Shown here in pieces: positions 53,938 to 64,000 of a stretch of 64,000 nt of DNA. The first letter of the stretch is position 1, and each line of letters begins with the position of its first letter. This DNA comes from Chamaelirium japonicum (taxonomy: Eukaryota > Streptophyta > Magnoliopsida > Liliales > Melanthiaceae), in NCBI GenBank assembly GCA_947650365.1, contig OX393550.1, positions 98,011,424 through 98,075,423 of the forward strand, written 5' to 3'. The notes beneath the pieces are model-generated. The model made no database searches and was not told the origin of the DNA. It saw nothing but the letters and a program-made list of their open reading frames with translations. The position numbers and the translations under genes are program-made.

Positions 53938-54567
53938 TTACTGCTCACTGGTACTCTCGCTCTCTGAAGCGTCGCCGTCGCTGTCAACGGCTGATGATGC
54001 ATACCAAATGACCTTCACTTGGATCTCACCGTACGTGCCTTTAACATTATTGATGGAATTACCGGAGCTTTTAGCAGGGAAGTGTGCATTGCCCTGAGCA
54101 ATCGGATCATCGGGAGACAGTTGGTCGTAATCCCACAGATCGGCCCTAATTATGATGTGGGAGTCCAATGGCACCCCCGTTAGCACCGATCTCGACAACG
54201 GAATGAGATGCCCAGGCCTCACTTCGATGTAATCCTTCGCTGACTTCTGGAAGAGCACAATTTCATTCGGAGCGTCGCCGACGCGACCGGTAATCACTCC
54301 ATAAACATCGGCCGGGTCCTCGCCATCTCCGTTTATGAGCACGACGCTCACTTCAGCCACCGCCGAATCACCCAGCACAGCGTCAGTGCCGCCGCCGCTA
54401 TCGGACAAGGGCACCTTGTCGACGGTGGCCAAGACGTTCCCGGGCATGTGCCCGGCCGTGTCCGCCACCAGTCCTCCATCTCGAACGGCCATGCTTGGTG
54501 GGAAGCAGCAGAGTCCCATCAGCAGCAGCAAGATCGAACCGAGCACGGCCACCGCTTTCTCGGCCAT
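53938..54567 (-). CDS. Small secreted protein with a JIP60/DUF6598-like domain (209 aa)
   Basis: Intact single-exon ORF. Residues 1-28 form a signal peptide (MAEKAVAVLGSILLLLMG, then FPPSMA), followed by a ~45-residue Asp/Gly-rich segment and a conserved domain at ~70-190 (VSVVLINGDGEDPADVYGVI, VRPGHLIPLSRSVL, IIIRADLWDYDQLSPDDPIA, GTYGEIQVKVIWYA). The C-terminal tail is acidic/Ser-rich. The domain resembles the one found in 60-kDa jasmonate-induced proteins and DUF6598 proteins of monocots, where it accompanies a ribosome-inactivating domain; no such catalytic part is present here. It should enter the secretory path. Function is unknown; a defence or stress role is inference from the family. 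A truncated tandem copy lies at 46905-47048. Start chosen because signal peptide and leader are conserved in both copies. Confidence 0.72.
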   Translation of the reverse strand: MAEKAVAVLGSILLLLMGLCCFPPSMAVRDGGLVADTAGHMPGNVLATVDKVPLSDSGGGTDAVLGDSAVAEVSVVLINGDGEDPADVYGVITGRVGDAPNEIVLFQKSAKDYIEVRPGHLIPLSRSVLTGVPLDSHIIIRADLWDYDQLSPDDPIAQGNAHFPAKSSGNSINNVKGTYGEIQVKVIWYASSAVDSDGDASESESTSEQ

Positions 54568-54637
54568 TATTTAGCTCTACCACTGTTTGATCGGTATATG
54601 GTCCGATGGTTGATTGACTATAGAAGCTGTTGCCCCC

Positions 54638-54645
54638 TTTAAATA
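54638..54645 (-). promoter_or_regulatory. TATA box of the secreted-protein gene
   Basis: TATTTAAA on the minus strand, about 70 bp upstream of the Met codon at 54567, with an ATTGG (reverse CCAAT) motif 10 bp further upstream. The counterpart in the truncated copy reads ATATTTTAAG. Confidence 0.6.
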
Positions 54646-54829
54646 CTAGCCAATACCATGCACACCACACATTGACAACCCGCATGGCACGGCGTGGCAT
54701 GGTCTGGTAGGGTTCACCATCCGCACACCACAAAATATTTTGTGGAATCGAGCGAGCTGATTGAATTTGAAACCCCGTTATAGCCACAAACACATTTTTC
54801 ACAGAAGACATAGTACAAGGGATGAAGGA

Positions 54830-55419
54830 GTCGGGTAGAATTAATGGTCGTGTGCACGACCTCCCAAGGTTGTGAGATGACTTGAATCGGTAGAAAAGTC
54901 GAGCGAGAAAGAAGAGACTGATCGTGCACACGACTTGGTATGGTAGTACGCCGGTGAGGAGGTTCGGTCTGCGTTATCCTGCATGATTCCTTCTCTAAGT
55001 TGGATACGAATGTATGCCTATAAATAGGCGGCCCTGGGATGAACCTAGGGATCATTGAGACACAATAGCATCCAGGGTTAGAGTTTAGAAAGTAGTCATC
55101 ATCAAGGGAGAGGAAGAGTAATCCATTAGAGACCGGAGGGTTTCGGAAAGAATTTCTTCTTGTCTCTGGAGTGAGAGGGCTGCGAGATCGATTCCTTGGG
55201 GGGTACCTCTTTATGGGTGTATCAGGAATTGGTTAGAGACAAGCGTATTAGTACCTGGGTTTTCTTCATACTAGTAAATCTATTGATCGGTTGTTGCCGA
55301 AATTTTTTGGGTGTATTTGCTTGTGTTTATCTATATGCTCAGTCTTGTCGGCGGTCGTCTCTACCATGGTGCTTCTACGCATGTCGTGTTTCGCTGCGCG
55401 AGGGCCTCGGATCACAACA
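54830..55419 (+). mobile_element. Ty1/copia LTR remnant with adjacent primer site
   Basis: A long AT/GC-mixed region ends ATCACAACA (55411-55419) and is followed within three bases by TGGCATCAGAGC (55423-55434), one base off the canonical initiator-Met primer site. A start codon (ATGGTTTACGACGGG, 55447) follows at the usual distance, but gag text stops after a few codons. The left LTR limit was not found; 54830 is approximate. Confidence 0.6.
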
Positions 55420-55422
55420 AAT

Positions 55423-55434
55423 TGGCATCAGAGC
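55423..55434 (+). other. tRNA primer-binding site of the copia remnant
   Basis: TGGCATCAGAGC differs at one base from TGGTATCAGAGC and abuts an LTR-like ACA end. Confidence 0.65.
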
Positions 55435-55693
55435 TAATCTACGGTCATGGTTTACGACGGGGTCGTTGACGAATGATGGAAGGAGCTTCCACGATCATGA
55501 TGGTAGCCAGGAGAGCGAAGGCACATGCTCGGTATTCAGTGAAGCACAAGGGTGCAGATGGAGCACGCTCAAAGGAGATGATGATTAGGAGGTCGGCCAA
55601 GTCGAAAAACTTGGGCAATCACTAAGTCTGGTGATTGAGTTCCCGGTACGGGGGCAAAGACGGCGACGATGATCAGGAGATGGATTTATGGTC

Positions 55694-55963
55694 GACAGTT
55701 GGCCAGTCGATAGTTGGTAGGTCGTCAGTCGATGGGTCGCCATTTTGCAGGTCGGCAGTCCATTGGTCGATAATCGACAGGCCCATAGTCTGCAGGTCGA
55801 CAGTCAACGAGTCGACAATCTATGAGTTGACAGTTGGCCAATCGATAGTTGGCAGGTCAACAGTCGATGAGTCGCCATTCTGCGGGTTGACAGTCCACTG
55901 GTCGACAATCTATGGGTCGATAGTTCCGATCGATCATCTCCCTCTAGTCAGCTGATCGGTCGG
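55694..55963. repeat. 135-bp tandem repeat of ~15-bp subunits, two copies
   Basis: GACAGTTGGCCARTCGATAG starts both copies at 55694 and 55829. Each is made of ~15-bp units around GGTCGACAGTC. The long plus-strand ORF over it (period divisible by three) is a product of the repeat. Confidence 0.85.
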
Positions 55964-56238
55964 CCGAGAATATCTTTATCTAGTGCTTGCCCAAGTTCTT
56001 CCTTCTGAATTTGATTTGTTAAGGCACACACAAGTCGACCCCCCCCCCCCCCCCCCTTTCTGGCTTCTGGCTCGGGAGGTCGTCCTCGGTTGGTCGACCA
56101 TCTTCGATCGATCGACCTCCCTTTGTTTAGCCATCCTCTCTCAGTTGGTTGGTTGTTTTGGAGTGGTCAACCCTCCATGGTCGGTTGGCCGTAACGAGTT
56201 TGATCACCTCTAGCTTGCTCGATCCCCACTGAGCTCGG

Positions 56239-56320
56239 TATAGATTTTTGTTAAGCCGTCCTCGGGTATAGATTTTCAGTATAGATTTTTGTTAAGCCGT
56301 CCTCGGGTATCGAATCAATC
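56239..56320. repeat. 41-bp tandem duplication
   Basis: TATAGATTTTTGTTAAGCCG plus TCCTCGGGTAT occurs at 56239 and 56280. Confidence 0.9.
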
Positions 56321-56609
56321 GTTCGTAAGTAGATGAGTCTTCTTTTCCCAGTCGAAGTGTCGAAGGTCATGGGTCGAAGTATTGCATCTATGGCATACCA
56401 TCTGCACTCGAAGGTCATGAATGTGTGCGTATTCATAAGACCGCGGTAGTACAACATGGTATATGATTTTTCTGTTAAAAGTAATATTAATTAATAAATT
56501 GACAACATTTGTAAACATATAACGTGACAAAAACATACTTAATTTGAGGAAGCTGGTTGACTCGGGTCGGTGAGCTCGACATTCATCACAGCTGCACATA
56601 GTCACTGGA

Positions 56610-57115
56610 GTGCGATTCACTTTTGGGTTGCTAGCCATTGTGCGGCTGTGATGCTAGTCGGGCACATGCCGATTTGCACACAGCGGGCGCATTAGGGCTG
56701 TCTGTAATGGACTGAGTGTGGTCAAGCTGGGTGCAGCAGACGGTTGTGATTCAGTTTCGACATTAACCTATCTTGGGTGCAACGCAGCAGGCGCATTCGG
56801 GCTGGGTGTAACGGACTAAGTGCGATTCACTTTTGGGTTGCTACCCATTGTGTCACTGTGATGCAGGTCGGGCACATGCCGATCTGTACGCAGCGGGCAC
56901 ATTCGGGCTGGGTGTAACGAACTGAGTGCGGTCGGGCTGGGTGCATCGGATGGTTGTGATTCAGTTTCGGCCTTAACCTATCCTGGGTGCAACACAGCGG
57001 CACATTCAGGCTGGGTGTAACGGACTGAGTGCGATTCACTTTTGGGTTGCCAGCCATTGTGCGGTTGTGATACTGGTCGGGCACATACCGATCTGCATGC
57101 AGCGGGTGCAATCCT
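56610..57115. repeat. ~210-bp tandem repeat, 2.4 copies
   Basis: GTGCGATTCACTTTTGGGTT begins units at 56610, 56820 and 57029. Each unit holds shorter GGGCTGGGTGTAACGGACTG and GCAGCGGGCGCATTCGG repeats. The array runs directly into a Helitron helicase fragment. Confidence 0.9.
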
Positions 57116-57292
57116 CGACGATGCCACTGTGATTACAATATGTCGTAGGTTATGACATTTTGTTGCCAATGTATTGTACATAAAGACCTTACCGGTCCCA
57201 GCCACATCGCTTAGGAAAAATATTGTACCTCGGTTATCCGAAACTGAAGAATAGGTCATATTGAAAGTCGAACGCTGGCAATCATTCAACAT
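57110..57292 (-). pseudogene. Helitron PIF1-like helicase fragment
   Basis: The minus strand reads LNDCQRSTFNMTYSSVSDN, then GTIFFLSDVAGTGKVFMYNT and CHNLRHIVITVASSRIAPA: the N-terminal Walker A block and motif Ia of the PIF1-type helicase carried by Helitrons. The Walker A is altered (GTGKV where GTGKT is usual). Homology ends abruptly in the 210-bp repeats. About 60 residues of a protein normally over 1000 long; a fragment only. Confidence 0.75.
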
Positions 57293-57418
57293 ATCGATAT
57301 TTAGCTGTGGATCTATCTGCTGAGCCTCATGCTGTAACTGTTAGTGTTCGATTATTAGTCTGTTACCAATTACTGCACTCCAATTTGAAATCGGTTATGG
57401 CATCGGGGGGAAATCGGA

Positions 57419-57592
57419 TAAAATTTTCAGCACATCCTGCATACACTACAACCGTGGGGACCACTGCAATTCAAGAGATATTGGATAGTGGTCCCCAGCA
57501 CATGGCAGTAGTGGCCCCTAGCACATAGAGCGTGCTGATAGGATTGGGTAGCGGTTGGTTGTAGCGTACGCAGGATGTGCTGGAATTTTCCC
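57419..57592. mobile_element. Foldback/MITE-like element, ~174 bp
   Basis: Terminal inverted repeats of ~30 bp with a few mismatches: AAAATTTTCAGCACATCCTG at the left, and the inverse of GCAGGATGTGCTGGAATTTT at the right. A second, diverged copy is at 58253-58373. Confidence 0.65.
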
Positions 57593-57655
57593 CATCGCAG
57601 CTGTGTGGGTCACGTGAGAGAGAAAACCATCACCACTGTCTTTGTTTGTGTAGTC

Positions 57656-58003
57656 TAGGGATGGCAACGGTGCGGTTTCGGTGCGGTTTTGGGCAAAACC
57701 GAAACTGCACCGCAACACCGAACCGCAATACCGAAACCGCACCGCACCGCGACGGTGTACCATATGTAAAACCGAAACCGCACCATGCGGTGCGGTGCGG
57801 TGCACCGCAGTTTAACATTATAATTATCTAAACGGTGCGGTTTTTTGCGGTTTTGGGCAAAACCGAAACCGCACTGCAACACCGAAACCGAAAACTGAAA
57901 CCGCACCGCACCGCGACGGTTTTATATTTTGGCAAACCAAAACCACACCATGCGGTGCGGTTTCCGCGGTTCACGGTTTTAAACCGCACCGTTGCCATCC
58001 CTA
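57656..58003. mobile_element. hAT-type MITE, 348 bp, perfect 8-bp target duplication
   Basis: The termini TAGGGATGGCAACGGTGCGG and the exact inverse match over 23 bp. GTGTAGTC flanks at 57648-57655 and 58004-58011. The interior consists of GCGGTTTTGGGCAAAACCGA-type palindromic repeats. Confidence 0.93.
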
Positions 58004-58252
58004 GTGTAGTCAACCTCTGTGAAAAAAAAAAAACAAAGGAAACGCCAAAACGGGCCTCCTTGACGCCGCCTTGACGATCCGAGGCCTTTCGACGATGCCC
58101 CGAACAAACTCTACCCTCGATGCTGACAATCCGATCCAATTCGCACCCCCTTGACGACAGACTTGGATCGACAATACCCTCAAAGCCTCCTTGACGATCC
58201 GCGCCCCCTCGACGCCCACGTGAAGTCCCAACATAAGGGGCTCCAGATCTGG

Positions 58253-58373
58253 AAAAAAAATTTAGCACATCCTGCACACACTATAACTACGGGGACCACT
58301 GCAATTCAAGAGACATGGGGGCTGTGGCCCCCAGCGTACTGATAGGCTGTGCGCAGAATGTGCTGAAATTTCC
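58253..58373. mobile_element. Second copy of the foldback/MITE-like element
   Basis: AAATTTAGCACATCCTGCAC and the inverse GCGCAGAATGTGCTGAAATT form imperfect terminal repeats. The interior GGGGACCACTGCAATTCAAG is shared with 57419-57592. Confidence 0.6.
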
Positions 58374-58631
58374 CCATCACAGCCGTGTGGGTCACGTGAA
58401 ATAGAAAACCATCCCCACTTCTTTGTGTAGTCAGTCACCCATTCTTCGTGTAGCCAGTCACCCAGTGTGAAAAAAAAAAAAAAAAAAAAAAGGAACGGGC
58501 CTTCTCGACACCGCCTCAACGATCCGAGTCCCCTGGACGATGCTCCGACAATCCGGACCCTCGATGCGGACAATCTATCCATGCCCCCTAGACGAGGGAT
58601 CGGATCAACAATGCCCTCGAAGCCTCCTTGA

Positions 58632-58881
58632 TAGGGATGGCAACGATACGGTTTCGGTAAGGTTTTGGGCAAAACCGAAACCGCACTGCAACACCGCGCG
58701 AACCGCCACACCGAAACCGCACCATACGGTGCGGTGCGATTCGGTGCACCGCAGTTTAACATTATAATGGTCTAAACGGTGCGGTTTTTTATGGTTTTGG
58801 GCAAAATCGAAACCGCACTGCGACGGTTTTATATCTTGGCTCCACGGTTCACAGTTTTAAACCGCACCGTTGCCATCCCTA
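58632..58881. mobile_element. hAT-type MITE, 250 bp
   Basis: The termini TAGGGATGGCAACG and inverted TAGGGATGGCAACGG match. The flanks CTCCTTGA (58624-58631) and CTCCTCGA (58882-58889) are a 7-of-8 target duplication. Same family as 57656-58003, with a deleted interior. Confidence 0.88.
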
Positions 58882-59410
58882 CTCCTCGACGGTCCGTGCC
58901 CCCTCGACGCCGTGTCGACGCTGAGCGCTGGATCATGTTGGGGCCGGAGGTGGTGTCGGTGTCAAGAAGGCTTTGAGGGGCGTCGATCCGGTGATCAGTG
59001 CCGTGGACGCTGTGTGGGTCACGTGAAAGAGAACCCCCCCCCCCCCCCCCCCCCCCCCACTCTTTCTTTGTGTAGTCAGTCACCCACTGTGAAAAAAAAG
59101 AGTGACGGGCCTCCTCGATGCCTCCTCAACAATCCGAGGCGCCTTGACGACGCCCCAACGATCCGTGACGTCGATGCCGATGATCTGAGCCCTCGATGCC
59201 GACAATCTGATCTGCGCCCCCTCGACGACAGACCAGATCGACAATGCCCTCGAAACGTCCTCGACGATCCATGCACGGGTCGGCATTGGATCGTGTCGGG
59301 ACCGGCGGTGGTGCCCGACATCAAAGGGAAACATAAGAAGAATGAAGAAGGGGTGAGGCTTCAATGCCTACCTCGGATCGTGTCGGGACCGCCGACGTAA
59401 CCCCTCGACG

Positions 59411-59782
59411 TCGAGGACTAGATCTTTCCGTCTTCTGATCGTGGTTGCTGCGAGCAGGTATAGAAGAGGGAAAGAGCTCGATGGCTATAAAGCATTTCCA
59501 AGGTTGCTAGTTCCCATATTATTGAGAGATTTTTAAAAAATTTTGGATATTTTTCAAAATCTTTTCATGTTGGTCTCTCCATTTATACAGAAGAGGGAGG
59601 ATGTGTTGGGAGAATATTTTTTCCAAGCTTGATAGTTCCCATTTTAGGAGATGCACGATTTGGGATATTGGTGGGAGTTCCGAGATGATATATGGTTTGG
59701 CTTATTGGTGGTCTTTCCATATTGGTGTTATTGCTTGATATAATTTTTTTTAAAATTCACGACTTCACATATTGGTGCTATC
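59411..59782. other. No gene seen
   Basis: Unassigned AT-rich DNA up to the poly(T) start of the next LINE. Confidence 0.5.
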
Positions 59783-62700
59783 TTTTTTTTTTTTTTTTTG
59801 AGAACCCCTCCTCAGTGGAGGGAGGGTTTGGCGGACCCCAACCAGAAGTCATTACTAATCAGGTAAGAACCATGTTACAAAAATTGTTAGCCTCCACCCC
59901 TAGCTTATCTCGCCAAGGAGCAATCCAAGCACCGAAAATGGAGATGATAGACCGCTTCAACTTGTCCTGTCCTTCGGACTTGGCTTTGAAGATCCGGTTG
60001 TTCCGTTCTAGCCAGATTACCCACACAATAGCCATGACTAGAATGTCCCACGGCTTCCGGATCTTCGTAGGAATTCGCCTCCGCCTCCAAGATGTCCAAA
60101 GGGCCCTGAGCGTCGTCGGGTGAGAAGAGAGACCAGCTCTACTCTCAAAGTGATCCCACAACGGCCTAACAAAAGAGCACCCAAGCAACAAGTGCGACGC
60201 TGTCTCCACATCCGAACCACAGAAGGTGCAGGAGGCATCGGACACGCTCGGATGATGTCTTCGCAACAGATTCGACTTGGTGAGAATCTTGTTCCGGGAA
60301 GCTAGAAGAGAGAAAATCTGCACCTTAGAGGGAGCCTTCGACTTCCAGATTGCACTAGAGGGACCATGTCGCCGGGCGGTTGGTAGAAGGTGGTTGTAGA
60401 AAGAGCTAACGGAGAAGACTCCGGAGGACGATGCTCGCCACCGTACCGCGTCCTGGGATATACTGAAGGATGCCGATCTCAGAATTGGAAGAAGATCCAG
60501 CCACTCCCGCCGCCCATCCAGAGTCAACGGCGCACCTAGTTTTACCCGCCACCTGATAATCCCCTGCCTCCGACAGGTCTGAGAGCGCACCGAGGCACCC
60601 TTGGTTCTGGCCAGGGAGTAGAAACCTGGGAAGAGCTGCTCCAGCGGCCTGTCAGTGACCCAAGGGTCCTTCCAGAATCTGATGGACCTCCCGTCTCCTA
60701 GAATAAGCGAGGTAGCCCCCCTATAAAGATCTCTCACCCTCAAAATGCTCCTCCAGAAGTAAGAGATCTTGCCCGACGATCTACCCCGAGCCTGCAAGGG
60801 GGAGAATCTCCTAAAATATCTGGCTAGGATGACATCCCTCCAAGACCCTCCGGAATTCTGCTGAAGTCGCCACCACCATTTCCCAAGCATCGAAACATTG
60901 AACCGACGCAAATCTAGGACCCCCAAGCCGCCCATCTGCTTAGGAAGACAAACCTGATCCCACCTTAGCAGATTATAACCTCCCGCATGCTCCCCCACAC
61001 CATGCCAGAGGAAAGAGCGCCGAATCTTGTCTATCCGCTCTACTACCCAGGACGACAGGTAGTAAAAGGACAGGTAGTACGAGGGGATAGAAGAAAGCAC
61101 AGAGTTGACGAGCACCAGCCTACCTCCTGATGAAAGGAAACGGCCCTTCCATCCCTCCAATCTCTTCTCGACCTTAAGGATTAGCTGCTCCCAATCCTCC
61201 CTCCGAAGTGCCCTGTCACTGATAGGCAGCCCCAGATATTTCATCGGTAAGCTCGCCGCCTTACAATTCAAGAGCCGAGCCAGGCCATCCCCTGCTTCCC
61301 CCGGCTCGATATAGAAAAGGCTGGTCTTCTGGAAATTAATTTTCAGGCCTGAGGTCAACTCCAACCCGTACAGGAGGATCTTGAGGGAGACCAACTGGAA
61401 CGGACAAGCAGCTGCGAATAAAAGGGAATCATCCGCATAGTACAAATTCGAAGTTGTCCAACCATGACCTCCCACCCCTCGAACCAAGCTTTCAGCATTT
61501 GTTTTTCGGACAGCTGCATCAAAGGCATCGACAACCAGGATGAAGAGATATGGGGACAGAGGGCAACCCTGCTTCAGGCCCTTATACACCTTGAAATCCT
61601 TGCCTTGCTCCCCATTAATAAGGCAGGAGATCTTCGAGGACACCAAAATTTCTCTAATCCAACCTATCCAGTTGTCAGAGAAGCCCTTCGCCTTCAAGAT
61701 ATCTAGCAAGAAAGCCCACTTGATCTGATCGAAAGCTCTCTCGAAATCAATCTTCAGAAGCACTCCTTCCTCTCCAGACTCCCGCAGATGGAAAATCGTC
61801 TCATGAGCCGCCGCCACACTATCCAGAATTAGCCTCCCCCTGATGAAGGCAGTCTGGGAGGGAGAGACCAGAAGAGAGATGTTGTCCGCTAGACGATTCG
61901 CCAAAACCTTCGTAATGATCTTGTAGAGGCAGTTGGACAACGAAATTGGCCTGAAATCCCGGATGGTCTGTGCATCTGATTTCTTAGGCAAAAGAATAAT
62001 CCACGAGTGGTTGAGGCAATGGAGACGCACCTTGCCTAAGAAGAAATCATGCAGCAGCCGGCAAAGGTCATCCTTCAAGATGTCCCAGAATTTCTGAAAA
62101 AACTCCATAGGAAACCCATCCGGACCTGGGGCCCCATCACCTTTCAACTGGAACACCGCCTTACGGAACTCCTCCGCGGTAAAGTCCGCCTCCATTCCCG
62201 AACCTCCTGGAATCCTCGGGAAATCCGCACAGCTCCAATCGTAAGAGAGCCCTGCTGAGATGTCCTCCTCCCGGAAGGAGGACTTGAAAAAAGAAGTGGC
62301 TGCGCCTAGAATGTCGGCCGTGGACGTCAGCTCACGGTCGTCATGCCACAGGGAAGCCAAAAAGTTTCTCCTTCTCCGAGCATTAGCTACTCTATGGAAG
62401 TAGGAGGTGTTCGCATCACCTAACTTGACCACTGCTCCTTCGACCGCTGCCTCCACATCCCCTCCTCCTTTCGCAATAGGAGTACTAATTCCTTGTTAAG
62501 CTCCTTCAACCTGGCAGTATCATGGTCGGTTAGGGTAGCGACTTCACCTCTGGCCTCGAGCACCTGAATCTCGGCCAAGGTTGAACCCTTCTGACGCAAA
62601 ACATTGCCGAAATGTTCCCTGCTCCAGGATTGTAGCTTCCTCTTGATGAATCTCAGCTTCTTCGCCATATTAAGGGCCGAATTATCTACCAACCCAGCCT

Positions 62701-63296
62701 CTGCCCACCACCTGGCGATCAAATCTCCGAATCCCTCCTCCATTGACCACATGGACTCAAACCGGAAGGGCGGCCTAGAAGGAGTGATTGAGTCCGTAGA
62801 GAGAAGGATTGGTGCATGATCAGAAACACAGGATGCTAGACCAGTCTGAATCGACCCAGGAAAACGCAAGTCCCAATCCAAGGAGATCAAGAAACGATCC
62901 AGCCTAGCTAGAATCGGGTCTTCTCTCTTGTTGCTCCATGTGAATGTACGCCCGGACAGAGGAAGATCAATCAATTCCTGATTCCGGATGAATTGGGAGA
63001 AAGCCCTCATAGCAGACGCATCACCATCACTGCGCAGCCTCTCGTCTGACCCTCTCGTGACATTGAAGTCACCCGCGATCACCCAAGGCCCCTGAAAATT
63101 CGTCCTGAGCAAGGATAGCTCCGTCCAGAAATCATCTCCCCTGCTGTGGTCGGTCGGCCCATAAACAGAAGATAGCATCCATTCCAGTCCGTCAAGTCTG
63201 TTCTGAAGGACTAAGGACAGGGAGAAGACCCCAACGTTAGAGCTCTTCAGCAGGAAAAGGTCATCACAGGAAAAGGTCATCACAATACCGGATGAA
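59783..63296 (-). mobile_element. 5'-truncated L1-type LINE, 3.5 kb, minus strand
   Basis: Starts at its 3' end with an 18-base poly(T) on the plus strand (59783-59800) and a short 3' UTR, then ORF2 in reverse. The 5' end is lost inside the endonuclease domain near 63290, where GGAAAAGGTCATCACA is duplicated. I found no convincing target duplication. Confidence 0.85.
59859..63296 (-). pseudogene. LINE ORF2: endonuclease (partial), RT, zinc-binding; one frameshift
   Basis: Endonuclease part (63296-62420): SSVYGPTDHSRGDDFW, WVIAGDFNVTRGSDE, RTFTWSNKREDPILARLDRF and the final SDHAPILL are kept; the first ~60 residues are missing. A single-base loss near 62430 (at EQW|VKLGD) shifts the frame. 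From there 865 residues are open to 59859: VKLGDANTSYFHRVAN; PGPDGFPMEFFQKFWD; PISLSNCLYKIITKVLANRL; GLKQGCPLSPYLFIL; catalytic YYADDSLLF; PMKYLGLPISDR; C-terminal zinc-binding ISYFWRS... and SCTFCGSDVETASHLLLGC. No RNase H at the C-terminus, unlike the LINE at 47105. Apart from truncation and one frameshift it is remarkably intact, so recent. Confidence 0.92.

Positions 63297-64000
<704 letters not shown>

Larger units (their letters stand above)
57419..59410. repeat. Tandem triplication of a ~0.5-0.8 kb unit
   Basis: Three units share in the same order GTGTGGGTCACGTGA, TTTGTGTAGTCA, a poly-A run, GGGCCTCCTTGACGCC-like text, CGATGCCGACAATC and CCCTCAAAGCCTCCTTGAC. They start near 57419, 58253 and 58980. 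The first two also carry the foldback element and one small hAT element each at different positions; the third lacks both. Confidence 0.8.

Noticed and set aside
59783-63296. Search for a target duplication around the minus-strand LINE
   Set aside because: Flanks TGGTGCTATC and AATACCGGATG share no convincing direct repeat; the 5' breakpoint is blurred by a short local duplication.

Overview
The window is nuclear DNA from a flowering plant. It is packed with nested plant-type transposable elements: Ty3/gypsy of the Tat type with tRNA-primed long LTRs, Ty1/copia, L1-like LINEs carrying an RNase H domain, hAT, Mutator-like and Helitron fragments. It also holds many minisatellites, (TA)n tracts and a degenerate CCCTAA-type array. 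A small secreted-protein gene resembling the domain that accompanies jasmonate-induced proteins such as JIP60 hints at a monocot, but that is weak evidence. I see no rRNA, tRNA, CRISPR or bacterial-type operon.

Layout. 1-3810: the 5' half of a minus-strand Tat-like retrotransposon (gag, primer site, 1985-bp LTR). 3811-13323: low-coding DNA with a copia LTR remnant, a perfect hairpin, one possible exon, a dead Mutator-like transposase, several tandem repeats and a detached gypsy LTR piece. 13324-28920: the most striking structure, a roughly 15.6-kb inverted duplication. Each arm is the 3' half of the same Tat-like element (end of integrase, an antisense extra ORF, polypurine tract, LTR). The two arms face each other across a short scrambled LTR spacer, and a 1.24-kb hAT element sits in the left arm. 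29553-32723: a non-coding LTR element with an initiator-Met primer site. 32857-33222: a probable terminal exon of a host gene. 33870-36345: a LINE 3' end interrupted by two hAT elements. 37130-40565: a cluster of unrelated minisatellites (about 70, 29, 67 and 39 bp units) around a degenerate telomere-like array. 41314-45895: a very young copia element with 1 difference between its LTRs, a perfect 5-bp target duplication and a degenerate gag. 46905-54567: two tandem copies of a small secreted-protein gene; one is intact, the other is a truncated copy whose core promoter has been moved away by a 6.1-kb LINE. 54830-59410: copia LTR remnant, Helitron helicase fragment, 210-bp repeats and a tandem triplication hit by two small hAT elements. 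59783-63296: a 5'-truncated LINE on the minus strand with almost intact ORF2.

Working genes are few. The only complete host-type ORF is at 53938-54567 (minus), and the only credible host exon otherwise is 32857-33222 (plus). Everything else is mobile or repeat DNA in various states of decay. The order of events can be read from nesting: hAT elements postdate the gypsy inverted duplication, the old LINE and the 57-59 kb triplication; a LINE postdates duplication of the secreted-protein gene; the copia element is among the latest arrivals.
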